Shown piece after piece: positions 49,540 to 58,921 of a stretch of 64,000 nucleotides of DNA. The notes below the pieces were generated by a model that was given only the letters and a program-made list of their open reading frames with translations, was not told the DNA's origin and searched no databases. Origin of the DNA: Aurantiacibacter rhizosphaerae (GTDB lineage Bacteria; Pseudomonadota; Alphaproteobacteria; Sphingomonadales; Sphingomonadaceae); assembly GCF_009807005.1 (NCBI RefSeq), contig NZ_WUBR01000003.1, forward strand, positions 310,001 to 374,000, given 5' to 3'. The position numbers and the translations under genes were made by a program. How positions within the stretch are numbered: position 1 is the first letter of the stretch; every line of letters begins with the position of its first letter.

Positions 49540-49582
49540 GAGAAAAGCGGCCTCTCACCTTGGGTGAGGGGCCGTTTTCGCG
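49540..49582. terminator. bidirectional terminator between TonB receptor and regulator genes
   Basis: GCGGCCTCTCACC and GGGTGAGGGGCCG pair in an interrupted stem around a short loop, flanked by AAAA on the left and TTTT on the right. It serves the convergent receptor (stop 49523) and regulator (stop 49600) genes. Confidence 0.7.
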
Positions 49583-49599
49583 TCTGGCGATGGAGCAAA

Positions 49600-50274
49600 T
49601 CAGATCAGGTCGAGCACATAGCCCTTGCCATGCACGGTGCGCAGCAATTGCTCCGCCCCCACATCGCGCAGCCCCTGGCGCAGGCGCTTGATCCACACAT
49701 CCACGGTGCGCAGGTAATCGGGGTCACCATCCTTGCCTAGCGCATCCACCAGTTCCTGGCGCGACAACACGCGATTGGGATTTTCGGCCATGAAGCGCAG
49801 CACGCGAAATTCATTGGGCCGCAGATCGATCAGATCGCCATCCCAGCGCGCCTGTTCACCCGCGACATTGATCTGCAGATCGCCAAATTCCAGCATCTGC
49901 GGCTGGTTGACGCAATGACGCTGCGCAAACAGCGCCAGCACCCTGTCCAGCATGCCTTGTCGGCCCAGCGGTCCAACTGCGTAATCATCGGCACCGGCCT
50001 TCAACGCACGGCGGCGATCTTCGGGATCGTCCTCCTCTAGCACCATCGTGATATGCGCCTCGCTCATCCGCGGATCGGCGCGCAGGCGGCGGATCATTTC
50101 CAGGCCGGACAGCCTATCCATCACCCAGTCCACGAACACCCAGGCATTGCCGTTCGCCAGCGACAATGGCCCGTCCGGCGTCAGCGCGGCGAAGCGGAAC
50201 ACGGCGCTGCCATGCTCGAAATCCGCAAAGCGCGCCGCTTCGCTATTGGTCGTGAAAATGCTGATGCGGTCCAT
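49600..50274 (-). CDS. OmpR/PhoB-type response regulator with degenerate receiver domain
   Basis: 224 aa. The C-terminal winged-helix domain (about 125-224) is intact, with LIDLRPNEFRVLRFMAENP, LSRQELVDALG, VDVWIKRLRQGL and LRTVHGKGYVLDLI. The N-terminal receiver keeps a possible phospho-acceptor, Asp49, in VFVDWVMDRLSGLEMIRRLR. It lacks the acidic pair that binds magnesium (the first strand reads ISIFTTNSEA). The conserved Lys is replaced in ADDYAVGPLG, and the Thr/Ser switch is replaced in ITMVLEED. It is probably regulated without classical phosphorylation. No kinase gene adjoins it. The ATG at 50274 has only a weak ribosome-binding site. Confidence 0.82.
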   Translation of the reverse strand: MDRISIFTTNSEAARFADFEHGSAVFRFAALTPDGPLSLANGNAWVFVDWVMDRLSGLEMIRRLRADPRMSEAHITMVLEEDDPEDRRRALKAGADDYAVGPLGRQGMLDRVLALFAQRHCVNQPQMLEFGDLQINVAGEQARWDGDLIDLRPNEFRVLRFMAENPNRVLSRQELVDALGKDGDPDYLRTVDVWIKRLRQGLRDVGAEQLLRTVHGKGYVLDLI

Positions 50275-50380
50275 TCGCCACTGCCCGGTTGTTTCAGCCT
50301 GACAATTGGCAAGCCAGCATGACCGGTCTGTGACAAAGGCGCGGCAATTCGCACCAATTCAGACAGTGGCACCAGCGCGA

Positions 50381-51892
50381 TCAGGCGATGGGCGGAGCGG
50401 GGCAGTACTTGCTCAGATAATCACGATGGGCGGGCATGTGCTGAACCAGGAACCGGATGGATTTCTCGATCTCGTCCAGCTCGCTCTTGGTGGCGGCCAT
50501 ATCCAGCGTTTCGGCCATCGCGTTATGGCCCTTCATGTCTATTCCCTGGCCCATCATGACCGCCGCCCAGCTGGTTTCGGTGAACAGCTCGTCCTCCTCC
50601 CGGAAGATCTGGCCCGTCTCCTGAAACAGCGCGACGCGTTCGGTCAGGCTGTCGGGCACGCTCATGTTGCGGCAGTAATTCCAGAACTCGGAATCGTCGC
50701 GCGTCGTGGTGTTGTAATGCAGGATCAGGAAATCGCGGATGCGGCGGTATTCGGTGCCGGTCAAGCGATTGAAGGTTTCGCGCTGCGCATCGGTGATGCC
50801 GTCCAGCGACAGCACCGCGATCAGCTTTGTCAGCCCTGTGTTGATGAGGTGAATTGAGGTTGATTCCAGCGGCTCCATAAAGCCTGCCGAAAGGCCCAGC
50901 GCCACCACATTGCGGTTCCAGAACTTCTTGCGCCGCCCGGTGACGAAGCGCAGGTGGTTCGGATCGGCGGTGGGCTTTCCGGCAAGGTTGCCCACCAGAA
51001 TATCGGTCGCCTCGTCAGCCTCCATGAAAGCATCGCAATAGACATGGCCGTTGCCGTTGCGATGTTGCAGCGGCACCTGCCATTGCCAGCCCGCGCTGTG
51101 CGCCGTGGCGCGCGTGAAGGGTGCGGGCGGACTGCCATCGTCGCGATTGCAGGGCAGGGCGACGGCGCGATTGCACGGCAGCCAGTGGGTCCATTCCTCG
51201 TAACCTGTCTTCAGCGTCTGCTCGATCAGCAAGCCGCGAAAGCCGGAGCAGTCGATGAACAGGTCGCCCCCTATCACTTGCCCATCCTCCAGCGTGACGG
51301 AGGCGATATCGCCCGTTTCCGCATGCTGGGTGACGTCGGACACCTTGCCCTCCTGCCGCACAACGCCGCGCCCCTCTGCATATTTGCGTAGGAATGCGGC
51401 GTAGCGTCCGGCGTCGAGATGATAGGCGTAATTGATGGGCGGCAGATCCTCTCGCTTGGTATCCGCCGTGCGCGCGAACTTGCCGAAATATGCGGCCATC
51501 GTTTCTGCATTGAAGACCTGGATCGGGCGATTGTCGCCGCGCGTCTTCATGTAATGCCACACGTGGTGGAACGACATGGCGCCGATCTGATAGCCGTAAT
51601 TGCCGAAAGGGTGGATGTAGCTGTCGCCCACCGCGCCCCAGTTCACGAACTGGATGCCCAGCTTGAAACTGCCTTGCGAGGCGGCCAGCATCTCTCGCTC
51701 GTCGATCTCCAGCAGCTGGTTGAAATCGACGAAGGGCGGGATCGTTGCTTCGCCCACGCCCACGGTGCCGATGGCTTCCGATTCCACCAGCGTGATGGAA
51801 AGCTCCCGCCCCTTCTTCAGCCGTGAAAGCGTGGCGGCGGCCATCCATCCGGCAGTGCCGCCGCCAACGATAACGATTTTATCGATTGCCAT
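50381..51892 (-). CDS. flavin-dependent tryptophan-halogenase family protein
   Basis: 503 aa from ATG 51892; the longer frame runs into the promoter. The FAD motif GGGTAGW (10-16) and the family motif WxWxIP, here WQWQVP (270-275 region), are present. The catalytic lysine is Lys77 in QGSFKLGIQF, matching Lys79 of PrnA. The conserved FMEPLESTSIHLI block (from about residue 339) carries the active-site Glu-Ser. All residues expected for halogenation are there, although most relatives in TonB-receptor loci have unknown substrates. A partner flavin reductase is not encoded nearby. It is divergent from the 1112-aa TonB receptor over a promoter with two lacO-like sites, so it is probably controlled with the glucan genes. 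Confidence 0.87.
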   Translation of the reverse strand: MAIDKIVIVGGGTAGWMAAATLSRLKKGRELSITLVESEAIGTVGVGEATIPPFVDFNQLLEIDEREMLAASQGSFKLGIQFVNWGAVGDSYIHPFGNYGYQIGAMSFHHVWHYMKTRGDNRPIQVFNAETMAAYFGKFARTADTKREDLPPINYAYHLDAGRYAAFLRKYAEGRGVVRQEGKVSDVTQHAETGDIASVTLEDGQVIGGDLFIDCSGFRGLLIEQTLKTGYEEWTHWLPCNRAVALPCNRDDGSPPAPFTRATAHSAGWQWQVPLQHRNGNGHVYCDAFMEADEATDILVGNLAGKPTADPNHLRFVTGRRKKFWNRNVVALGLSAGFMEPLESTSIHLINTGLTKLIAVLSLDGITDAQRETFNRLTGTEYRRIRDFLILHYNTTTRDDSEFWNYCRNMSVPDSLTERVALFQETGQIFREEDELFTETSWAAVMMGQGIDMKGHNAMAETLDMAATKSELDEIEKSIRFLVQHMPAHRDYLSKYCPAPPIA

Positions 51893-52027
51893 GGTGTTGC
51901 TCGCTAAATCCTCTCGCCAATGGTCTAGCCATGTTCGGGGCGCTGCACAAAACGGTACGAAGGTCCGTAATGTCTTGGCCCCGGCCAACCACTAATGCAA
52001 AAAAGTTACACTACCCAAGGCAAAATG

Positions 52028-52037
52028 TGAACGTTCA
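52028..52037. promoter_or_regulatory. LacI-type operator O1 (halogenase / TonB receptor promoter)
   Basis: TGAACGTTCA is a perfect 10-bp palindrome with the central CG usual for LacI-family operators. Its centre is 22 bp from that of the second site at 52047-52062, about two helical turns. It lies in the 264-bp divergent promoter. Confidence 0.6.
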
Positions 52038-52046
52038 TTTTTGCAG

Positions 52047-52062
52047 TTGTGAACGCTCACAA
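52047..52062. promoter_or_regulatory. LacI-type operator O2
   Basis: TTGTGAACGCTCACAA differs from the symmetric lac operator core (TTGTGAGCGCTCACAA) by one base. Arms TTGTGA/TCACAA are perfect and the centre is CG. It lies 95 bp before the TonB receptor start. The LacI-family protein encoded at 56623 is the likely binder. Confidence 0.65.
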
Positions 52063-52156
52063 TAATGATATGAAAAGCACATCGCGCCGTATGGGCGCCA
52101 TGATTTTTGACGATATCACCTGAAAAAATTCAGGTGGATCAAAGGGGAGGCAGACA

Positions 52157-55100
52157 GTGTCAGCTCGAATCGAAAGCCGCATTTCATCCTTCGGCAACCG
52201 CGCTCGTGCGCTTGCCGGCGTATCGGGCGTTGCCTTGTGCATGGCCGCCAGCAACGTTGCGTTCGCGCAGGAAACTCTTGAAGAACAGCAAGAGCAGGAA
52301 GCCGGTGAAGCGGACGTCAACACCATCGTGGTGAGCGGATTTCGCGCCTCGCTGCGTTCCGCGCAGGACTTCAAGGAAAATGCCGACACCGTCGTTGACG
52401 TGATCACGGCAGAAGATGTCGGCGCGCTGCCGGATCGCTCCGTTACCGAAGCCTTGCAGCGCGTTCCCGGCGTCAACATCGGTCGTTTCGAGAAAACGTC
52501 CGACCCCGATCGCTTCTCCGTCGAGGGCACCGGCGTTATCATCCGCGGCCTGCCCTATGTGCGCAGCGAACTGAATGGCCGCGATATCTTTTCCGCCACC
52601 GGCGGCCGCAGCCTGAGCTTCGAGGATGTTTCTCCCGAACTGGTGGGCCGCGTGGAGGTGTACAAGAACACCACAGCTGACATGATCGAGGGCCAGATTG
52701 CCGGCCTGGTAAACCTTGTCACGCGCAAGCCGCTGGACAATCGCGGCCTGCATCTCGCCGGTTCGATCGAGGCCAATTATGGCGATCTGCGTGAAGAATG
52801 GTCTCCCACCTTCAACATCCTGGGCTCCAACACGTTTGACACTGGCATCGGCACCTTCGGCCTGCAGCTGTCCTATTCCTATTCCGAACTGAAGAGCCGT
52901 ACCGACGCTTCGCAGGTTGCCGATCCCTGCTATCGCAATGCCGATCTTTCGGGCGGCTGTCTGCGCGTGTTCGATGTGAACTCCGGCGGTTTCGGCGATG
53001 TGCAGAATTTCACGCAGGATAACTTCCCGCCTGCAGGTTCCGTCATCGTGCCGCAATATGCAGGCGTGCGCACCACCGATCTTGATCGTGATCGCGAGGC
53101 GATTTCGGCCATCGGCCAGTTCGAGAGCAGCGACGGGCGTTTCCTCGTCACAGCGGAATATCTGCGTTCCAAGGCGCAGTTCTTCACCGAAGAGTATGCG
53201 CTGCTGGGCCGTATCGACGATGGCGTGTCTGCGCCCGATCCGCGCCCCGGCACCGATTTTACCTTCGATGAAAACGGCCTGTTCCAGACCGGCATTCTGA
53301 CCGACAATGTGGGCAATGCCTATGCAACGCCGTTCGGCCTTGGCGGCATTCCGGTGGATTCCCTGCGCTTCCTGCGCGACACCGAAACGGTGACGGAAGA
53401 CTATTCCGTCGATGTCTTCATGGAATTGACCGATCGCCTTCGTGTGAAATTCGAAGGCCAGATCGTGCAGTCCGATCTGCAGCGTGATTCCGTGTTCGGC
53501 GCGCTCAGCACCTGGGCGGATATCGATCTGGACCTGACGGGCAAGACGCCCAACGTGCAGTTCCTCGCCCCTCCGGGTGCGCCTGCGGATTACTTCTCCA
53601 GCGGCTTCTACACCTATTACTGGTTCGGCCTGGACAGCCGTGAGCGCAACGATGGCGAGATGTACACTCTGAGCGGCGATGTTGAATATGACATCGGCGA
53701 AGGTTTCCTGCGCAAGGCATCCTTCGGTGCGCGCTGGGCGGACCGCGATCGCACCACCCGCAACACCAATTTCAGCACCTGGGGCAACCTTTCGGCACCG
53801 TGGACGGGCCGTGGCGGCTGTGCGCCCTGGGGTGAAGGCGCGGGCTGTTTCTCCGAGGGCCCCGGCCCATTCGGCAACGGCTTTATTCCGGGCCGTTTCT
53901 ACACCGGCCTTCCCGGTCAGGAATTTGCCATTGCAGGCGGCGCATTCACGGATGATTTCCCCGATGCGTCCCAGCTGCGCAATCCCTTTGGTGACAACTT
54001 CCAGCGTGGCGAGGCGGGTACGCCGATCCCCAATGGCGAAGCCTATTTCTATGGCGGGGACGATTTCCTGGCGGATTACCTTGCCGGCAAGACCGATCAG
54101 GAATGGCAGGCGATCACAGATTTCTCCATCTCGCCAGAGCGTTTCAACCTTGGCGTAAACGGCCGGTCCTACTTCAACCCGGTTACCGGAGAGACAACCG
54201 CCTGCGACATCTTCTGCCCGCCGGACATCTCCAACGTTACCGAAGTCACCAAGGCTGCCTATGCCCGCCTCGACTTCGGCCATGATTTCGACAGCGGCTG
54301 GTCGCTGGGCGGCAACATCGGCGTGCGTTACGTTGAAACCGCAGTTAGCTCCGACGCGCTGGTCGGCTTCCCGCAGGCGAACCAGTTCGACGATCCCTCC
54401 ATCGGCGGGAACGGCGATGGCGTGGTGCAGGTGGCCGAGATCCAGAACCTGTGCCAAAGCCCGGTACCGGCTGGCCAGCAGCGGCTCTATTGCCAGCTGA
54501 CCGGCGCTCGCCTGGCCGAATTTGCATCGCTGTTCACCGGCGAAGCTATCCCTGACGATCGCGACATCACCTTCGATCACTGGCTGCCATCCTTCAACGT
54601 GCGCTTGGACAGCGGCGATGGCTGGGTGTTCCGCGGTGCCGTTTCTAAGGGTATCTCGCGGCCTGATCTACAATTGTTCAACGCAGGCGGCGTGCTGGGC
54701 TTCAGTGGCCGGGTGGACTCCGGTCCGCTGCTCAGCCTGGATACCGGCAACCGCAACCTGCTGCCTGTTGAAGCGTGGAATTACGATCTCTCGGTTGAAT
54801 GGTATTTCGACTCGGTCGGCTCCATCACTGCGGCAGGTTTCGTGAAAGACATCAGCGGCATCGTCAGCCGGGGTACGGGTGTCGTCAATTACACCAGCCC
54901 GACGGGCGTATCGCAGGACGTGATCATCAATGGCCCCGCCAACGATATCGACGGCACGCTGTACGGTGTGGAACTGGCCTATCAGCAGGTTTACGACTTC
55001 CTGCCGGGCCTGCTCAGCGGACTGGGCAGCCAGCTCACCTATACCTATGTGAATGGCGACGATTTCCCCAACCCGCTGATCTCCGGCATCGGCTCGCCTT

Positions 55101-55495
55101 CGGTGGCCAGCGCTGGCGCGCCGCTTAACGGCAGCCCGTTTGTAAACCAGCAGCCGCTGCAGGGCATCTCTGAGCATACCGTCAACGCGACGCTGTTCTA
55201 CGAAAAGGGTCCGATCTCGCTGCGCACCGCCTACAACTGGCGCTCCGCCTTCCTCATTACACCGCGCGATGACATTTTCCCGTTCTCGCCGATTTATCAG
55301 GAAGCCACGGGCCAGCTCGATGCCTCCATCTTCTATGACCTGACGGAGAGCATCAAGGTTGGCGTCCAGGCGGTGAACCTGCTGGATGAAGTGACCGAGA
55401 CATCGCAGGTCATCGATTATGACGGCACCCGCGTAACGCGCTCTGCATTCCGCAACGACCGCCGCTTTACCTTCCTCGTTCGTTTCGACTTCTAA
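52157..55495 (+). CDS. large TonB-dependent receptor, glycan-uptake type
   Basis: 1112 aa, starting at GTG 52157 seven bases after AGGGGAGG. A signal peptide ends at about residue 37 (VAFA-Q). The TonB-box-like and plug region contains NTIVVSGFRASLRSAQDFKE, DVITAEDVGALPDRSVTEALQRVPGV, RGLPYVRSELNGRD and MIEGQIAGLVNLVTRKPLD. This is the pattern of Caulobacter/Xanthomonas carbohydrate receptors of about 900-1100 aa. The barrel ends in RFTFLVRFDF. It should import beta-glucan oligosaccharides produced by the GH16 enzyme. It is followed by a strong terminator, so the hydrolase genes have a separate promoter. Confidence 0.9.
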   Translation: MSARIESRISSFGNRARALAGVSGVALCMAASNVAFAQETLEEQQEQEAGEADVNTIVVSGFRASLRSAQDFKENADTVVDVITAEDVGALPDRSVTEALQRVPGVNIGRFEKTSDPDRFSVEGTGVIIRGLPYVRSELNGRDIFSATGGRSLSFEDVSPELVGRVEVYKNTTADMIEGQIAGLVNLVTRKPLDNRGLHLAGSIEANYGDLREEWSPTFNILGSNTFDTGIGTFGLQLSYSYSELKSRTDASQVADPCYRNADLSGGCLRVFDVNSGGFGDVQNFTQDNFPPAGSVIVPQYAGVRTTDLDRDREAISAIGQFESSDGRFLVTAEYLRSKAQFFTEEYALLGRIDDGVSAPDPRPGTDFTFDENGLFQTGILTDNVGNAYATPFGLGGIPVDSLRFLRDTETVTEDYSVDVFMELTDRLRVKFEGQIVQSDLQRDSVFGALSTWADIDLDLTGKTPNVQFLAPPGAPADYFSSGFYTYYWFGLDSRERNDGEMYTLSGDVEYDIGEGFLRKASFGARWADRDRTTRNTNFSTWGNLSAPWTGRGGCAPWGEGAGCFSEGPGPFGNGFIPGRFYTGLPGQEFAIAGGAFTDDFPDASQLRNPFGDNFQRGEAGTPIPNGEAYFYGGDDFLADYLAGKTDQEWQAITDFSISPERFNLGVNGRSYFNPVTGETTACDIFCPPDISNVTEVTKAAYARLDFGHDFDSGWSLGGNIGVRYVETAVSSDALVGFPQANQFDDPSIGGNGDGVVQVAEIQNLCQSPVPAGQQRLYCQLTGARLAEFASLFTGEAIPDDRDITFDHWLPSFNVRLDSGDGWVFRGAVSKGISRPDLQLFNAGGVLGFSGRVDSGPLLSLDTGNRNLLPVEAWNYDLSVEWYFDSVGSITAAGFVKDISGIVSRGTGVVNYTSPTGVSQDVIINGPANDIDGTLYGVELAYQQVYDFLPGLLSGLGSQLTYTYVNGDDFPNPLISGIGSPSVASAGAPLNGSPFVNQQPLQGISEHTVNATLFYEKGPISLRTAYNWRSAFLITPRDDIFPFSPIYQEATGQLDASIFYDLTESIKVGVQAVNLLDEVTETSQVIDYDGTRVTRSAFRNDRRFTFLVRFDF

Positions 55496-55525
55496 AGTCG
55501 GAGCTCCTCCGGACGAGAGAACCAG

Positions 55526-55563
55526 ATGGGCCCCTGCGTATCCAAACCGCAGGGGCCCATTTT
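55526..55563 (+). terminator. strong rho-independent terminator after the TonB receptor
   Basis: ATGGGCCCCTGCG and CGCAGGGGCCCAT form a perfect 13-bp stem with a nine-base loop, followed by a short T-run. It starts 31 bp after the stop codon. Confidence 0.8.
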
Positions 55564-55631
55564 CGTATCGGCGTTGCAGCTTGGGCGATTTTCTGCCTGT
55601 CTAGAATCTTGCGGGAAGGAAGCAGCATCTC

Positions 55632-56618
55632 ATGATCAGGAATGCCTCTGCGTTACAGGCCGGTGCGGCATGTCTTGCCATGCTCCTTCCGCTGGGCGGC
55701 TGCGGCACCGATGGCGCGAGGCTCCCCTCCGCCGTGGAGGCTGCGCAATCGGAAGAGTGGCAATTGATGTGGGCCGACGAATTTGATGGCGCCGCTGTCG
55801 ATAAAGACCGCTGGACCGTGGTTGAAGACTGCTGGGGCGGCGGAAATGAGGAGCGGCAATGCTACACCGCGCGGCCGCAGAACGTGGCGGTGAATGATGG
55901 AATGCTGATCATCACCGCGCGTGAAGAAGCATTCACCGGCCCTGCGTGGCCCGCAAGTTTCGGCCCCGCCGATGCCGATCCTGCCGAGACTGCGACAAAG
56001 CCCTTCACCTCCGCCAAGCTGACAACGCAAAGCCATTCCGCATGGACCTATGGCCGCTTTGAAATGCGCGCTCGCCTGCCGCAGGGGCAGGGCGTGTGGC
56101 CCGCCTTCTGGATGCTGCCCGAAGGCAGCGCATATGGCAGCTGGGCCGCATCGGGCGAGATTGACATTCTGGAGGCGGTGAACCTGGGCGTGGAATGTGA
56201 GAAATGCGAAACCGGCGGCGAGAACAGCCTGCTGGACACGCTGCATTTCGGCGGCCAATGGCCGGATAACGACTTTTTCGGCACGGAGGTTTCCATGCCT
56301 GCCATTCTGGACAATGGCTTTCACACCTATGGCGTGAACTGGGAAGAAGGGCGGTTTACCTGGACCTTCGACGGAGAGCCCTATGCCACCGCGCAGGCAA
56401 GCGACTGGTTCACCACCGCCACCAGCAACCCCGATGCGCCATTCGACAAACCATTCCACCTGATCATCAACCTTGCCGTGGGCGGCGGCCTGCCGGAGAG
56501 CCGCGGACTTGGCGGCGTGTCTGCCGCGGATTTTCCCAAGCGGATGGAGGTGGACTGGGTTCGAGTCTGGCAATGCGGCGCAGACGCGTCTAGCACGCGG
56601 GCCTGTACGGGGAATTGA
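55632..56618 (+). CDS. GH16 endo-beta-glucanase (laminarinase type) lipoprotein
   Basis: 328 aa. The signal ACLAMLLPLGGC ends in a lipobox, so the enzyme is membrane-anchored. The GH16 jelly-roll spans about 45-320. The catalytic motif is EIDILE with nucleophile Glu176 and acid/base Glu181. The extra residue within the motif marks the beta-bulge form, found in laminarinases and lichenases of the GH16 family. Other blocks are WADEFDGAAVDKDRW, YGRFEMRARLPQGQGVWPAFWMLP and LIINLAVGGGLPE. It should cut internal beta-1,3 (or mixed) glucan links outside the cell or in the periplasm. It lies 4 bp before the LacI gene. Confidence 0.88.
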   Translation: MIRNASALQAGAACLAMLLPLGGCGTDGARLPSAVEAAQSEEWQLMWADEFDGAAVDKDRWTVVEDCWGGGNEERQCYTARPQNVAVNDGMLIITAREEAFTGPAWPASFGPADADPAETATKPFTSAKLTTQSHSAWTYGRFEMRARLPQGQGVWPAFWMLPEGSAYGSWAASGEIDILEAVNLGVECEKCETGGENSLLDTLHFGGQWPDNDFFGTEVSMPAILDNGFHTYGVNWEEGRFTWTFDGEPYATAQASDWFTTATSNPDAPFDKPFHLIINLAVGGGLPESRGLGGVSAADFPKRMEVDWVRVWQCGADASSTRACTGN

Positions 56619-56622
56619 TTCC

Positions 56623-57681
56623 ATGGCGCGTCGCCGACAATCGGTAACGATCAAGCATGTAGCTGCAGATGCAGGCGTTTCGCTGCAAACCGTCAGCCGC
56701 GTCATCAATAACGAGGCAAACGTCCGCCCGGAGATGAAGGCGCGGGTGCAGGCCTCCATCGACAAGCTTGGCTATGTCCCCTCCATCGCCGCGCAGAGGA
56801 TGAGCGGATCGCGATCCTACCTGATCCTTGCCCTCAACGATCGGCAGCGCACGATAGAGGACTGGCGCGCCCGTGAGGGCAGCGACTGGATCGACCAAAT
56901 GTTGCTGGGCGGCATGCTGAAATGCGCCGAATACGGATACCGCCTGATTTTCGAACTGGTGGATACGCACAGCGATCATATCGAGCGCGAACTGAAGGGC
57001 GCGATTGCCGCGTTGCAGCCCGATGGTGTGATCCTGACCCCGCCGCATGGTGACAACGCGCTGATCACCGGCCTGCTGGACAAGCACAAGATACCCTATG
57101 TGCGCATCGGTTCGCGCGCCAATGGCGGCGCGTTGTCGATCTCCATGGGCGATGATGCGCTGGCGCGGATGGCCACGCAGCACCTGATAGACAAGGGGCA
57201 TATGCGCATCGGCTTTATCGCAGGGGCGCGCGAATATGCCGTCAGCCAGTGGCGCAAGGAAGGCTGGCTGGAGACGATGCGCGATAATGGCTTGGCGACA
57301 GACGGCCTGTGCGAACGCGGCGATTTCAGTTTCGCTTCGGGAGAGCAGGCAGCGCGCATCCTGCTGGAAAGCCGGGCGCGGCCCACGGCGATCATCGCCA
57401 GCAACGATCAGATGACGATGGCCACCAACAAGGTGGCACACGAACTGGGCCTGAAAGTGCCGGGCGACCTATCCCTGATCAGCTTTGACAACACCCCCGT
57501 GGTGCGCTTCGTGCAGCCGCCCCTGACGGCAATAGACCAACCGATTGCGGAAACCGTATCGCGCGCCGTGGAACTGCTGATCAAGTCGCAGCGCGGGGAG
57601 GAGCTTCCCCCATTGCCCCTGATCGTGGAGGGCAGCCTGGTTGAACGCAATTCGGTTGCCGCGCCGCCGAAATCGAAATGA
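56623..57681 (+). CDS. LacI-family transcriptional regulator
   Basis: 352 aa from ATG 56623. The helix-turn-helix and hinge occupy residues 8-60 (VTIKHVAADAGVSLQTVSRVINN, then VRPEMKARVQASIDKLGYVPSIAAQRMSG). The periplasmic-binding-protein-like sensor follows, with RMATQHLIDKGHMRIGFIAG, RPTAIIASNDQMTMAT and DLSLISFDNTPVV. Such proteins repress sugar genes until an oligosaccharide or its product binds. It sits in the GH16-LacI-MFS operon, overlapping the MFS start by ATGA. Central-CG palindromes upstream of the TonB receptor and the GH3 gene are probable targets. Confidence 0.9.
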   Translation: MARRRQSVTIKHVAADAGVSLQTVSRVINNEANVRPEMKARVQASIDKLGYVPSIAAQRMSGSRSYLILALNDRQRTIEDWRAREGSDWIDQMLLGGMLKCAEYGYRLIFELVDTHSDHIERELKGAIAALQPDGVILTPPHGDNALITGLLDKHKIPYVRIGSRANGGALSISMGDDALARMATQHLIDKGHMRIGFIAGAREYAVSQWRKEGWLETMRDNGLATDGLCERGDFSFASGEQAARILLESRARPTAIIASNDQMTMATNKVAHELGLKVPGDLSLISFDNTPVVRFVQPPLTAIDQPIAETVSRAVELLIKSQRGEELPPLPLIVEGSLVERNSVAAPPKSK

Positions 57682-58883
57682 CGCAGCAGGTGGGCGCGCC
57701 GACATCGGCCGACCGCCAGAGCATGCGTTTCATGCTGCTTTATGCGCTCGCCTCCGCCGGTGGGGCGATGGCCTATATCCCATTCCTCACCATCCTTTTG
57801 CCCGTGCGGGTGGAGGCGATGGCGGGCGGCGCGCATATCAGCTGGCTGGCCTATTGCGCCTTCGTTGGCGCGGTGGCCGCCAGCCTTGCACATATCCTGT
57901 TTGGCTGGCTGTCCGACCGCACGCAAAACCGGGGTGGGTGGATTGCTGCCGGGCTGGTGCTGAGCTGCTCGATGCTATTTGCCATGACGACGGCAAGCGA
58001 TCTTTCCACGCTGCTGGCGGTGCTGGTGGCCTGGCAGATCTCGCTCAACATGATGCTGGCCCCTTTGGCGGCGATGGCGGGCGATTTCGTGCCCGATCGG
58101 CAGAAGGGGCTGCTGGGCGGCCTGCTGGCATTTTCGCCCGCCATAGGCGCTGCATCGGGCGCATTGGTGACGATACCCGGATTGGCCGATGCAGATTCGC
58201 GGCTGGCCATCGTGGCCGTGCTGGTGGCGATATGCGTATTGCCCGTGCTGCTGTTCGCCCGGCCAAGGGCCTTTCCCGAATTGATGGAGCCGGTGCAGCA
58301 GCAGAGGGGCGCGCGCGATCCCCTGCCGCGCAGGCTGGTGGTGCGGATGTGGTTTGGCAGGCTGCTGGTGCAGATCGCGGAGGCTGCCCTGTTCGCCTAT
58401 CTCTATATCTGGCTGCGCAGCATATCTGGCACCATACAGGACGATGACGCAGCGCAGGTGTTCACCGTCACCCTGTTCGTGGCGGTGCCGGCAACCCTGA
58501 TCGTTGGCCGATGGGCTGATCGCAACAATCGGCCGATATTGCCGCTGGTGATCTGCGCCGCCGTGACGGCTGCTGCGCTGGGCGTGATGGCAACGGCCAC
58601 GGCGCTGCCGCTGGCGATGATCGGCTATGGCCTCTTTGGTTTTGCATCGTCCATCTTCCTGGCCTTGCATTCGGCGCAGACATTGCGCGTGTTGCCACGG
58701 CCCCAGCATCGCGGGCGTGACCTTGGATTCTTCAATCTCACCAACACCGTGCCATCGCTGGTGATGCCCGGATTGACACTGGCGATGGTGCCGGTGTTCG
58801 GCTTTTCCGGCCTGTTTGTGCTGCTGGCCGTGCTGGTGGTGCTGGCCGCCCTGCTGCTCGCCACCGTTCCCCGACCTCAATAG
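57678..58883 (+). CDS. MFS transporter (sugar-related)
   Basis: 401 aa with about twelve membrane segments, for example FMLLYALASAGGAMAYIPFLTILLP, WIAAGLVLSCSMLFAM and FFNLTNTVPSLVMPGLTLAMVPV. Loop 2-3 holds FGWLSDRTQNRGG, the MFS signature. The pattern is that of MFS proteins adjacent to LacI/GH genes in sphingomonads, probably inner-membrane uptake of glucose, laminaribiose or short oligosaccharides. ATG 57678 overlaps the LacI stop. It is 70 bp before the GH3 gene. Confidence 0.8.
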   Translation: MTQQVGAPTSADRQSMRFMLLYALASAGGAMAYIPFLTILLPVRVEAMAGGAHISWLAYCAFVGAVAASLAHILFGWLSDRTQNRGGWIAAGLVLSCSMLFAMTTASDLSTLLAVLVAWQISLNMMLAPLAAMAGDFVPDRQKGLLGGLLAFSPAIGAASGALVTIPGLADADSRLAIVAVLVAICVLPVLLFARPRAFPELMEPVQQQRGARDPLPRRLVVRMWFGRLLVQIAEAALFAYLYIWLRSISGTIQDDDAAQVFTVTLFVAVPATLIVGRWADRNNRPILPLVICAAVTAAALGVMATATALPLAMIGYGLFGFASSIFLALHSAQTLRVLPRPQHRGRDLGFFNLTNTVPSLVMPGLTLAMVPVFGFSGLFVLLAVLVVLAALLLATVPRPQ

Positions 58884-58921
58884 GCGCTTGCCACAAGCGG
58901 AAAGGCATGTCAGAACCTTTT

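Noticed and set aside
52184-54580. 798-codon minus-strand frame inside the 1112-aa TonB receptor gene
   Set aside because: It is the shadow of a receptor with intact plug and barrel motifs and has no ribosome-binding site or domain.
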